DNA of 5,472 nucleotides from Gallionellaceae bacterium (GTDB taxonomy: Bacteria; Pseudomonadota; Gammaproteobacteria; Burkholderiales; Gallionellaceae): NCBI GenBank assembly GCA_003151655.1, contig PLYB01000105.1, positions 4,006 through 9,477 on the forward strand, written 5' to 3'. A model generated the notes under the pieces. That model was not told where the DNA came from. It did no database searches and worked only from the letters and a program-made list of their open reading frames with translations. This document shows, one piece after another, positions 1 through 5,451 of the stretch. Each line of letters begins with the position of its first letter. The stretch's first letter is position 1. Position numbers and translations under genes: made by a program.

Positions 1-67
1 CTTAGTGAGATGGCTAGTTGTTTCACCAGCAAATTGAATTTTTAGAGTCACCCTGTAGATTATTTTT

Positions 68-72
68 GGAGA
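68..72 (+). promoter_or_regulatory. Ribosome binding site of grxD
   Basis: GGAGA ends five bases before the ATG at 78. It decides the start codon in favour of 78 over the upstream in-frame ATG at 18, which has no purine-rich site at suitable spacing. Confidence 0.7.
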
Positions 73-77
73 AAATT

Positions 78-401
78 ATGGATCAAAATGCGTTGGAAAA
101 AATCAGAAAAACGGTTACCGAAAATCCTATCGTGTTGTACATGAAAGGCACTCCGCAGTTTCCGCAATGCGGCTTTTCCGGACGTGCGGCACAAGTGCTC
201 AAAGCTTGCGGGGTAGAAAAATATGTCGCGGTAAATGTGCTGGCAGACCAGGAGGTATTTGACAATTTGAAGTTCTATGCCGACTTCCCGACTTTTCCCC
301 AGTGTTACATCAAGGGCGAACTGATCGGCGGCTCCGACATAATGTTATCCATGTCCGAGACAGGTGAGCTGCAAAAACTCATTCAGAACGCGTTGCAATA
401 G
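78..401 (+). CDS. grxD: Monothiol glutaredoxin, Grx4/GrxD family (CGFS type)
   Basis: This 107-residue protein is a single thioredoxin-fold domain of the usual length for bacterial Grx4. Visible landmarks are MKGTP at residues 22-26, the CGFS active site at 31-34 (single catalytic Cys31, which ligates a shared [2Fe-2S] cluster with glutathione), the TFPQ cis-proline segment near 72-75, and GGSD at 84-87, which contacts glutathione. CGFS glutaredoxins are cytoplasmic and carry or deliver Fe-S clusters, often with a BolA partner, rather than acting as strong disulfide reductases. The ATG at 78 is preferred because GGAGA lies at 68-72 and the family N-terminus begins with about ten residues before the helix. 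An in-frame ATG at 18 would add 20 residues with no family match. One small oddity is Cys76 just after the cis-proline, where a hydrophobic residue is common. The next gene starts 98 bases downstream on the same strand. Confidence 0.95.
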   Translation: MDQNALEKIRKTVTENPIVLYMKGTPQFPQCGFSGRAAQVLKACGVEKYVAVNVLADQEVFDNLKFYADFPTFPQCYIKGELIGGSDIMLSMSETGELQKLIQNALQ

Positions 402-454
402 TGTAATAATTTTAAGATAAAGTCAGTCTAATTTCCGAAGGATACTTTGGATGC

Positions 455-475
455 GGGGGTATTTTTACCTTTATT
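455..475 (+). terminator. Weak hairpin with U-rich tail after grxD (possible terminator)
   Basis: GGTA at 458-461 can pair with TACC at 466-469 around a TTTT loop, and the stem could be lengthened by G-U pairs between the preceding G run (455-457) and the following TTT (470-472). The downstream sequence is T/A-rich. The stem is short and depends on G-U pairs for length, so this may be only a pause site or chance. It lies 54 bases after the grxD stop and 25 before the next start. Confidence 0.25.
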
Positions 476-485
476 AATTATGATT

Positions 486-490
486 GAGGA
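486..490 (+). promoter_or_regulatory. Ribosome binding site of the cNMP-binding protein gene
   Basis: GAGGA sits nine bases before the ATG at 500 and 18 before the ATG at 509, which favours the longer product. Confidence 0.55.
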
Positions 491-499
491 CATCGCGGT

Positions 500-865
500 A
501 TGCACACTATGAATTTGGCAGAGTTGTTTCGGCACGAGACCGATTTGCAGGACTTGGTCGCAGGGCAGACGTTGTTTAAGGAAGGTGAGCAGGGAGAAGT
601 AATGTATGTGCTCATCTCCGGCACTGCCGAGATAAGCGTAAATAATAAAGTGATGGAAACAGCGGTGGCTGGCGCAGTTTTGGGCGAGATGGCGATGATT
701 GATGAAGGAGTACGTTCGGCGACGGTTGTTGCAACGACCGATTGCAAGTTGTTAGCTATCGGGCATAAGCGGTTTAGTTTCCTCATTCAGGAGACACCAA
801 ATTTCGCCGTGCATATTATGAAAGTGATCGCGAAGCGCTTGCGCAAGACAGATGCCCTCGTATGA
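500..865 (+). CDS. Stand-alone cyclic nucleotide-binding domain protein (Crp-like effector domain only)
   Basis: This 121-residue protein consists almost wholly of one cNMP-binding beta-roll. It begins with a short helix (NLAELF), then the roll with AGQTLFKEGEQGEVMYVLISG at about residues 21-41. The phosphate-binding cassette is at 62-76: G62, E63, A65, R72, S73, A74. The conserved Glu and Arg in this family bind the ribose 2'-OH and the cyclic phosphate, so ligand binding is plausible. A C-terminal amphipathic helix follows (about 95-117, basic at the end: KRLRK). There is no helix-turn-helix, kinase, channel, signal peptide or membrane segment, so it probably acts as a cytoplasmic sensor through a partner protein. 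The start at 500 is supported by GAGGA at 486-490 with nine bases spacing; the second ATG at 509 is farther from it. The ligand (cAMP, cGMP or none) cannot be told from sequence. It could share a transcript with grxD. Confidence 0.88.
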   Translation: MHTMNLAELFRHETDLQDLVAGQTLFKEGEQGEVMYVLISGTAEISVNNKVMETAVAGAVLGEMAMIDEGVRSATVVATTDCKLLAIGHKRFSFLIQETPNFAVHIMKVIAKRLRKTDALV

Positions 866-871
866 AGGTAT

Positions 872-883
872 TAAACATGTTTA
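872..883 (+). promoter_or_regulatory. Perfect 12-bp palindrome, possible operator
   Basis: TAAACATGTTTA is identical to its reverse complement and starts seven bases after the stop of the cNMP-binding protein gene, about 110 bases before the amidotransferase start. A symmetric AT-rich site of this size in an intergenic gap is the form of many dimeric repressor or activator sites. It does not match the CRP consensus half-site (TGTGA). The sequence is AT-rich, so chance symmetry is possible. No regulator can be named. Confidence 0.25.
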
Positions 884-900
884 TATTTTCGGCGTAGTTT

Positions 901-929
901 TTTACTAACTTCGTACTTTTAGTTATTAC
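901..929 (+). promoter_or_regulatory. Candidate weak sigma70 promoter for the amidotransferase operon
   Basis: TTTACT at 901-906 (four of six against TTGACA) and TATTAC at 924-929 (four of six against TATAAT) are separated by 17 bases. Transcription would begin near 936 and give a leader of about 57 bases. The segment is AT-rich relative to the flanking genes, as promoters tend to be. An inverted repeat TAACT (906-910) / AGTTA (921-925) lies within the spacer and could be an operator or chance. The match is modest. Confidence 0.28.
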
Positions 930-982
930 GACGCTGCGTTCCCCTCGCTAACTATGCGAAAATCCCATATCTGAAATTTAGT

Positions 983-986
983 GGAG
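983..986 (+). promoter_or_regulatory. Ribosome binding site of the amidotransferase gene
   Basis: GGAG ends six bases before the ATG at 993. It overlaps the in-frame GTG at 981, which shows that GTG is not the true start. Confidence 0.7.
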
Positions 987-992
987 TTTTGC

Positions 993-2834
993 ATGTGCGG
1001 TATTTGCGGGGAATTGCGCTTTGATAATTCCGTGCCCGACATGGCTGCAATGCAGCGTATGACGGCACGACTGGCACGGCGCGGCCCGAATCATGAGGGC
1101 TTCTACACTGATGGTGCGCTGGCGTTCGGCCATCGGCGGCTGGCGATCATTGATCTTTCTGCGCATGCCGATCAGCCGATGCTGGACAAGGATTTGCACC
1201 TCGCGCTGGTGTTCAACGGCACGATCTACAATTACAAGGAATTGCGCGCCGAGTTGTTGGAGCTGGGCTATAACTTTTTTTCAGAAGGTGATAGCGAGGT
1301 GATCCTCAAGGCGTACCACGCTTGGGGTGAACATTGTGTCGAGCGGTTTTACGGCATGTTTGCTTTTGCCATCTGGGATATGCGCAGTCGAACTTTGTTC
1401 CTCGCGCGCGACCGCCTCGGTATCAAACCACTGTATTACGCGTTAGATGGTGTGCGCTTGCGCTTTGCTTCCACCATTCAGGCTTTGCTGGCTGGCGGCG
1501 GAGTTGATGCCAGCCTTGACCCGATTGCTTTGCACCATCACTTTACCTTGCATAGCGTAGTGCCTGCGCCGCGTACTATTTTGCGCGGCATAAAAAAAAT
1601 ACCTCCGGCACACACGCTGACTTTTTCATCAAATGGCAAGCCGTCTCAAGCTGACGATAACGACAAGAACCGGCAATTTTTCGATTCTTCCAGTAATGTT
1701 GCGTTGCGTTGTTATTGGCAACTTGAGGCGACCCGGCCCGATCAGGCACTCTCCGAACAAGATTGGCTGGAGGCAACGCGCACTGTGTTGCGCCGCGCGG
1801 TGGAGCGGCATCGTCTGGCATCGGATGTGCCTGTGGGAGTATTGCTTTCCGGCGGCCTGGATTCAAGTTTGCTGGTCGGGTTGCTGGCCGATCACGTGGA
1901 TGAACTGAATACCTTTTCTATCGGCTTTGAGGCGGTGGCTGGCGAGCAGGCGGACGAGTTTGAATATTCCGATCTGATCGCCAAGCATTTCAAAACGAAG
2001 CATCACAAATTTGCCGTGCCGAATTCAGAGGTATTGAAGCGTTTGCCGGAGGCTATCGCCGAAATGAGCGAACCCATGCCAAGTTATGATGTGACCGCAT
2101 TCTATTTGCTGGGAGAGCAGGTGTCTCGCGAGGTGAAGGTGGTGCTGGCGGGGCAGGGAGCTGACGAGGTGTTCGGCGGGTACTTCTGGTATCCGCAAAT
2201 GGATGCGGCCAGCGGCACGCCGCTGCAACGATTCTCGCAGCATTATTTTGATCGAGATCATGCCGAGTATCTGGAGATGATCTCGCCCGGGTATCACGTG
2301 GATGATGTGACGGGGGCGTGGGTGGCTGAGGAGTTGGCTAAGCCCGGTGCGGATGAATTCCTCGATCAGGTGTTGCGTATGGATGTAACCAGCTTGATGG
2401 TGGACGACCCGGTTAAGCGCGTGGATAATATGACGATGGCTTGGGGGCTGGAGGCGCGCGTACCCTTTCTGGATCACGAATTGGTTGAGCTGGCTGCGAA
2501 GATGCCCCCGGCGCTGAAACTTAAAGAAGGCGGTAAGTTTCCGCTTAAGGCGGTGGCGCGCAGTGTAATCCCAGATGCGGTGATTGATCGTCCCAAGGGG
2601 TATTTCCCCGTGCCTGCGCTGAAATATGTGCGCGGTGAGTTTTTTGAGCGGATGCGTGATATTCTGAGATCTCCTGCCTGTATCAACCGCGGCTTGTATC
2701 AGCGTGATTACGTGGAAAAATTACTGGCAGCGCCAGAAACGCATCTCACGCGTATTCAGGGCAGCAAGTTGTGGCATCTCGCATTGTTAGAATGGTGGTT
2801 GCAGATCAATGTGGATGCGGTAAAGAATTCCTAA
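993..2834 (+). CDS. asnO: Class II glutamine amidotransferase / asparagine synthase family, likely N-acetylglutaminylglutamine amidotransferase (NAGGN synthesis)
   Basis: This 613-residue protein has an N-terminal Ntn glutaminase domain and a C-terminal asparagine-synthase-type synthetase domain. The ATG at 993 gives MCGICGE, so Cys2 becomes the N-terminal nucleophile after Met removal, as this class requires; a GTG at 981 would bury it. Other landmarks are RRGPNHEG near 31-38, FNGTIYNY at 74-81 (glutamine binding), the ATP pyrophosphatase loop SGGLDSS at 286-292, and GQGADEVFGGY from 387. The overall wording (MCGICGELRFD start, LHHHFTLHSVVPAPRT, EFEYSDLIA, GYFWYP) resembles, from memory, the amidotransferase that amidates N-acetylglutaminylglutamine to the osmoprotectant NAGGN (AsnO in Sinorhizobium meliloti). 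The usual partners, an ATP-grasp/GNAT NAGG synthetase and an M42-type peptidase, are not in the window. Residues about 214-239 form a polar linker that looks longer than usual. A plain AsnB or an exopolysaccharide-linked amidotransferase is the alternative. The next gene follows after 17 bases. Confidence 0.85.
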   Translation: MCGICGELRFDNSVPDMAAMQRMTARLARRGPNHEGFYTDGALAFGHRRLAIIDLSAHADQPMLDKDLHLALVFNGTIYNYKELRAELLELGYNFFSEGDSEVILKAYHAWGEHCVERFYGMFAFAIWDMRSRTLFLARDRLGIKPLYYALDGVRLRFASTIQALLAGGGVDASLDPIALHHHFTLHSVVPAPRTILRGIKKIPPAHTLTFSSNGKPSQADDNDKNRQFFDSSSNVALRCYWQLEATRPDQALSEQDWLEATRTVLRRAVERHRLASDVPVGVLLSGGLDSSLLVGLLADHVDELNTFSIGFEAVAGEQADEFEYSDLIAKHFKTKHHKFAVPNSEVLKRLPEAIAEMSEPMPSYDVTAFYLLGEQVSREVKVVLAGQGADEVFGGYFWYPQMDAASGTPLQRFSQHYFDRDHAEYLEMISPGYHVDDVTGAWVAEELAKPGADEFLDQVLRMDVTSLMVDDPVKRVDNMTMAWGLEARVPFLDHELVELAAKMPPALKLKEGGKFPLKAVARSVIPDAVIDRPKGYFPVPALKYVRGEFFERMRDILRSPACINRGLYQRDYVEKLLAAPETHLTRIQGSKLWHLALLEWWLQINVDAVKNS

Positions 2835-2841
2835 GGGGGAG
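2834..2841 (+). promoter_or_regulatory. Ribosome binding site of the FapA-like gene
   Basis: AGGGGGAG begins at the last base of the amidotransferase stop codon and ends ten bases before the ATG at 2852. It supports that start and suggests the two genes are translated from one message. Confidence 0.55.
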
Positions 2842-2851
2842 CTCTGTAAAT

Positions 2852-4849
2852 ATGACGACACAATCAACACCGGGAAAACCAACCGGTTCAGCGGAAAAAA
2901 AAGTTCTTCTGCCCAGATATGTGCTTAAGCAAGCGGATGGTATCTACGTCGGTTTATCTCTTTTTCCGGTCGAGGGCGGATTCGATAAATTTATTGATCG
3001 CTTATTCGGTGACGGATTTAGATTTGTCGGGTTGGATTATCAACTGCTGATGAATTTGCTCTATGACTATGATGTCATTTTGGATACTTATGGCACGGGA
3101 GCAAAGGTCAAACTGGCTAAAGATATCGTTAGTTTTCCGGCTAAGCGCAAGGCTTTATACCGGGGTGTTAAGTTGGACGGAAGGTTTGAGAGCGCGGAAT
3201 ATATTTTCGAGCCTGTAGAGATCGAAGAAGTGACTGAGCAGCCTGTGTATGGAGAGGCGGGGGCAGATGGTATCCGTCCTGTCACCGGCACTGAACTCGT
3301 CGCAGAATTAAAACCAACCAGTCTGGATGTGGATGAATTTGCCGCCGAAATGTGGCTGAAGGGAATTCGCTTCGGCATTGATGTTGATAAGGTGACAAGC
3401 CTGATCTCTCTGCGGCAGATGGCGCGTGTGACTGTCGCCACTCAACGGGAGGCAAGCAATGGCAGCGATGCCGAAATCGTGGAGGCAAGCGATGTATTGC
3501 GCCGGGATAATGCACCCAAAATATTATCCAACGGCAAAGCGGATTTGCGCAAATTTCAAAATCGTTTCCCGCAGATTGCCAAGGGAGCGCGTTTGCTGCG
3601 GAAAAAATTGCAGGTACCGGGTAAGCCGGGCTTCAAAGTGAATGGTGCAAGGATAGAGCCGGAGCCGACCAAGGATGTTGATTTGACCGCGCTGGTAGGC
3701 GAAGGCTCTTGTATTGAGGTGCATGACGGGATCGAATTTGTGGTGTCCTCCCGAAATGGTTTCTTGGCTCTGGATGTCAGTACTAATCGTATCGAAGTCA
3801 CCGAGAAAATAGAGAATAAAGACGGTATCAGCGCCAAGACCACTGGCGATCTCTCTTTGGCCGGAAAAGACTTTATCGAACACGGCGAAGTGCAAGAGGG
3901 GCGTACGGTTGAAGGCATGAACATGACATTCATGTCGGATGTCTTTGGGGCACTTGTTTCAAAAGGTGGAACCATTCTGCTTGAAAAGAACTTGTCGAAT
4001 GGAAGTGCAAAAAGTTTTGGCGGTGAGATTACGTCAAACGGGAGGGTCCTGAATTCTATTATCGAGGTACATGACCGGCGCGATCAAAAAACTGCAGGGC
4101 GTGTTTCGCTGAATTATGCCGAGGCATGTCTTATCCTGGGGCAGACGGTCGTTATCAAACAGGCGGTCAATTGCGAGATCATTGCTGACACCGTGGAAAT
4201 TGGGATCGCCGAGGGCTGCGCTATCGCGGCTAAGTTCGTAAAAATCGAGTCGTCCAACGTCAATCGCCGGAGAGAGTCCAATATTGCCATGGTGTTGCCG
4301 GACTTGTCCGGGTTCGAAACAAAAATCCAGCAAGTAAAAGTGGCCGTTGCCAATTGCAAGCAGATTATTCAGGCAAAAGATCATGAGATTAATCAGATTA
4401 GCACCAATCCGGAAGTTGCGAAATATCTGGCATTGGCGACGGGTATCAAGCAGTCAACTATCAAGCTGACTGAGGCCAATCAAGGTAACTGGAATTTGAT
4501 GACGGCCAAATTTTCCAAAGTAGATAACGCCTTGGCCAAGCTGAGTTTTGAGAAACAGGATCAAATTAAACGTGCGCACGCTCTCCAACAAGAGATTGCC
4601 AATCTGATCGAGGGGCGCGCGAAGACCGGCCATGGTATTGCTTGCACGATAACGGAGGTCATTGGCGATACGCTGGTGCGAACGATATCCGGTAGTCAGG
4701 GGGTATCGACACTGCAAAAGCTCAAGGCTAGCGAGATCAAGACCAGGTTGCGCGAGAATGGACAGCCGCACGAGCGAATATTCTTTGGCGACAGCGGAAG
4801 TCTGAATTGGGTATTTATGTTGGCCGAAATTGAGGGGCTGGCAGAATAA
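2852..4849 (+). CDS. DUF342 / FapA-like protein (flagellar assembly protein A family)
   Basis: This 665-residue cytoplasmic-type protein has no signal peptide or membrane helix. Regions in order: a small N-terminal module (about 19-80, LLPRYVLKQADGIYVGLSLF onward); a FapA_N-like part with WLKGIRFGID at 168-177 and VATQREASNGSDAEI at 195-209; the DUF342 entry motif PGKPG at 256-260; a run of short glycine-spaced beta strands at about 325-466 (TTGDLSLAG, SKGGTILLE, FGGEITSNG, AGRVSLN) typical of a right-handed beta-helix; two long charged helices, probably coiled coil, at about 488-595; and a short beta-rich C-terminus. No catalytic motif is evident. In Vibrio vulnificus a DUF342 protein, FapA, acts in polar flagellar assembly and binds the PTS protein EIIA-Glc; many family members have no known job. 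The ATG at 2852 has AGGGGGAG ahead of it; an in-frame GTG at 2771 would overlap the previous gene by 64 bases. It lies 17 bases after the amidotransferase, so co-transcription is likely. No flagellar gene is in view. Confidence 0.85.
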   Translation: MTTQSTPGKPTGSAEKKVLLPRYVLKQADGIYVGLSLFPVEGGFDKFIDRLFGDGFRFVGLDYQLLMNLLYDYDVILDTYGTGAKVKLAKDIVSFPAKRKALYRGVKLDGRFESAEYIFEPVEIEEVTEQPVYGEAGADGIRPVTGTELVAELKPTSLDVDEFAAEMWLKGIRFGIDVDKVTSLISLRQMARVTVATQREASNGSDAEIVEASDVLRRDNAPKILSNGKADLRKFQNRFPQIAKGARLLRKKLQVPGKPGFKVNGARIEPEPTKDVDLTALVGEGSCIEVHDGIEFVVSSRNGFLALDVSTNRIEVTEKIENKDGISAKTTGDLSLAGKDFIEHGEVQEGRTVEGMNMTFMSDVFGALVSKGGTILLEKNLSNGSAKSFGGEITSNGRVLNSIIEVHDRRDQKTAGRVSLNYAEACLILGQTVVIKQAVNCEIIADTVEIGIAEGCAIAAKFVKIESSNVNRRRESNIAMVLPDLSGFETKIQQVKVAVANCKQIIQAKDHEINQISTNPEVAKYLALATGIKQSTIKLTEANQGNWNLMTAKFSKVDNALAKLSFEKQDQIKRAHALQQEIANLIEGRAKTGHGIACTITEVIGDTLVRTISGSQGVSTLQKLKASEIKTRLRENGQPHERIFFGDSGSLNWVFMLAEIEGLAE

Positions 4850-4957
4850 GTCTCCCTTGCGCCCGGATAACCCTAAGCGGCCAAATGAATTTTCCGGCCA
4901 AATGCGCTGGCTATCGCAGAAACAGCAGGTTGTTTAACTGTGGCGCATGTAATGGCC
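4850..4957 (+). other. Gene-free spacer upstream of the rpsF promoter, with a short direct repeat
   Basis: No coding region is supported here. CGGCCAAATG occurs twice, at 4878-4887 and 4895-4904. The two GGCC blocks can also pair (4879-4882 with 4896-4899), with AAAT (4883-4886) facing ATTT (4889-4892), giving a small interrupted hairpin that could slow polymerase after the FapA-like gene. No T-run follows, so it is not a standard intrinsic terminator. ATGCGC at 4902-4907 and GCGCAT at 4943-4948 form a second, wide-spaced inverted repeat. Confidence 0.35.
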
Positions 4958-4985
4958 TTGACGGGGCACGGAATATCGCTATAAT
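4958..4985 (+). promoter_or_regulatory. Strong sigma70 promoter of rpsF
   Basis: TTGACG at 4958-4963 matches five of six -35 consensus bases, and TATAAT at 4980-4985 is a perfect -10 box; the spacer is 16 bases. Transcription should start near 4991-4993 and yield a leader of about 60 bases. A promoter of this quality is expected for a ribosomal protein operon and marks the boundary from the operon upstream. Confidence 0.85.
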
Positions 4986-5004
4986 CCGCGCTCCCTAAAA
5001 CCTT

Positions 5005-5032
5005 GCCCCACCGCTAACGCATGACGGGGGGC
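5005..5032 (+). promoter_or_regulatory. Structured rpsF leader, candidate S6:S18 autoregulatory RNA motif
   Basis: The rpsF 5' untranslated region can fold with GCCCC at 5005-5009 paired to GGGGC at 5028-5032. Inside it an unpaired A5010 is followed by CCG at 5011-5013, which can either stay open or pair with CGG at 5025-5027 over an 11-base loop. A hairpin exposing a CCG trinucleotide in the rpsF leader is known in many bacteria; it mimics the S18 site in 16S rRNA and is bound by the S6:S18 complex to repress the operon. The stem and the CCG are seen; the identity with that motif is inferred, since the exact consensus could not be aligned here. Confidence 0.55.
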
Positions 5033-5041
5033 TTTAACCAC

Positions 5042-5048
5042 AAGGAGA
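5042..5048 (+). promoter_or_regulatory. Ribosome binding site of rpsF
   Basis: AAGGAGA is a near-perfect Shine-Dalgarno sequence; its GGAG core ends five bases before the ATG at 5053. It lies just downstream of the leader hairpin, placed so that protein bound there could hinder initiation. Confidence 0.8.
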
Positions 5049-5052
5049 TTTA

Positions 5053-5430
5053 ATGCGCCATTACGAGATCGTATTTATCGTGCATCCCGATCAGAGCGAG
5101 CAAGTGCCCGCGATGGTTGAGCGTTATCGCACACTGGTGACCGGCAAGAATGGTCACATCCACCGTCTGGAAGACTGGGGCCGCCGTCAAATGGCTTACC
5201 CGATCCAGAAAATCCACAAGGCACATTATGTGCTGATGAATATTGAAGTCGACCAAGAGACTTTGGACGAGCTGGAACACGCATTCAAGTTCAATGATGC
5301 CGTGTTGCGCCATCTGATCATCAAAGTAAAGGCCGCTGTGATTGCGCCTTCCGCAATGATGAAAGAAGAAAAGTCGCGTTCGTTTAACAGCGATGCTGGC
5401 GACGCAGTATTGGCCTCAGCGGCTGTTTGA
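5053..5430 (+). CDS. rpsF: 30S ribosomal protein S6
   Basis: The 125-residue product begins MRHYEIVFIVHPDQSEQVP and carries HRLEDWGRRQMAYPI and KAHYVLMNIE, closely matching Escherichia coli S6. S6 binds with S18 to the central domain of 16S rRNA in the small subunit platform. The core ends at about residue 97 (RHLIIKVKAAV); the tail of about 28 residues (APSAMMKEEKSRSF through the end) is variable and ends in AAV. It lacks the C-terminal glutamates to which RimK adds further glutamates in E. coli, so that modification is not expected here. Strong promoter, structured leader and consensus RBS all precede it. The next start codon is 21 bases past the stop, in the rpsF-priB order typical of Beta- and Gammaproteobacteria. 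Confidence 0.98.
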   Translation: MRHYEIVFIVHPDQSEQVPAMVERYRTLVTGKNGHIHRLEDWGRRQMAYPIQKIHKAHYVLMNIEVDQETLDELEHAFKFNDAVLRHLIIKVKAAVIAPSAMMKEEKSRSFNSDAGDAVLASAAV

Positions 5431-5433
5431 TCG

Positions 5434-5448
5434 GGTTGAGTAGCAACC
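5434..5448 (+). promoter_or_regulatory. Small hairpin in front of the priB start
   Basis: GGTTG at 5434-5438 pairs perfectly with CAACC at 5444-5448 around a five-base loop AGTAG. It fills the rpsF-priB gap and ends three bases before the GTG at 5452, where the ribosome binding site should be; no good Shine-Dalgarno sequence is otherwise present. Such a hairpin could make priB translation depend on ribosomes finishing rpsF. This is an inference from a short stem. Confidence 0.35.
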
Positions 5449-5451
5449 GTT

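Noticed and set aside
1..45. C-terminal end of an upstream gene at the left edge
   Set aside because: Open frames from the edge end at 5, 37 and 45, too short to recognise any protein or to prefer one frame.
18..77. Longer grxD start at ATG 18
   Set aside because: Adds 20 residues not seen in Grx4 proteins and lacks an RBS; the ATG at 78 has GGAGA.
981..992. GTG 981 as amidotransferase start
   Set aside because: Overlaps the RBS and would put residues ahead of the catalytic Cys that must be N-terminal.
1592..1599. Runs of eight A (here and at 2895-2902) as programmed slippage sites
   Set aside because: Both lie inside intact frames, no useful alternative frame follows, and the 2895 run is not in the A-AAA-AAG codon phase used for -1 frameshifting.
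2025..2477. 150-residue minus-strand open frame, and others opposite the large genes
   Set aside because: It lies wholly opposite a well-supported gene, has odd His/Arg-rich composition and no recognisable domain; it is a shadow of GC-rich coding sequence.
2771..2851. GTG 2771 as FapA-like start, overlapping the amidotransferase gene
   Set aside because: Requires a 64-base overlap; the added residues lack family resemblance, and ATG 2852 has its own RBS.
4878..4904. CGGCCAAATG direct repeat as an attachment site or terminator
   Set aside because: Ten bases only, no integrase or element boundary nearby, and no T-run after the possible hairpin.
4902..4948. ATGCGC/GCGCAT inverted repeat as a structured RNA
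   Set aside because: Six pairs around a loop of over 30 bases lying upstream of the rpsF promoter; likely chance.
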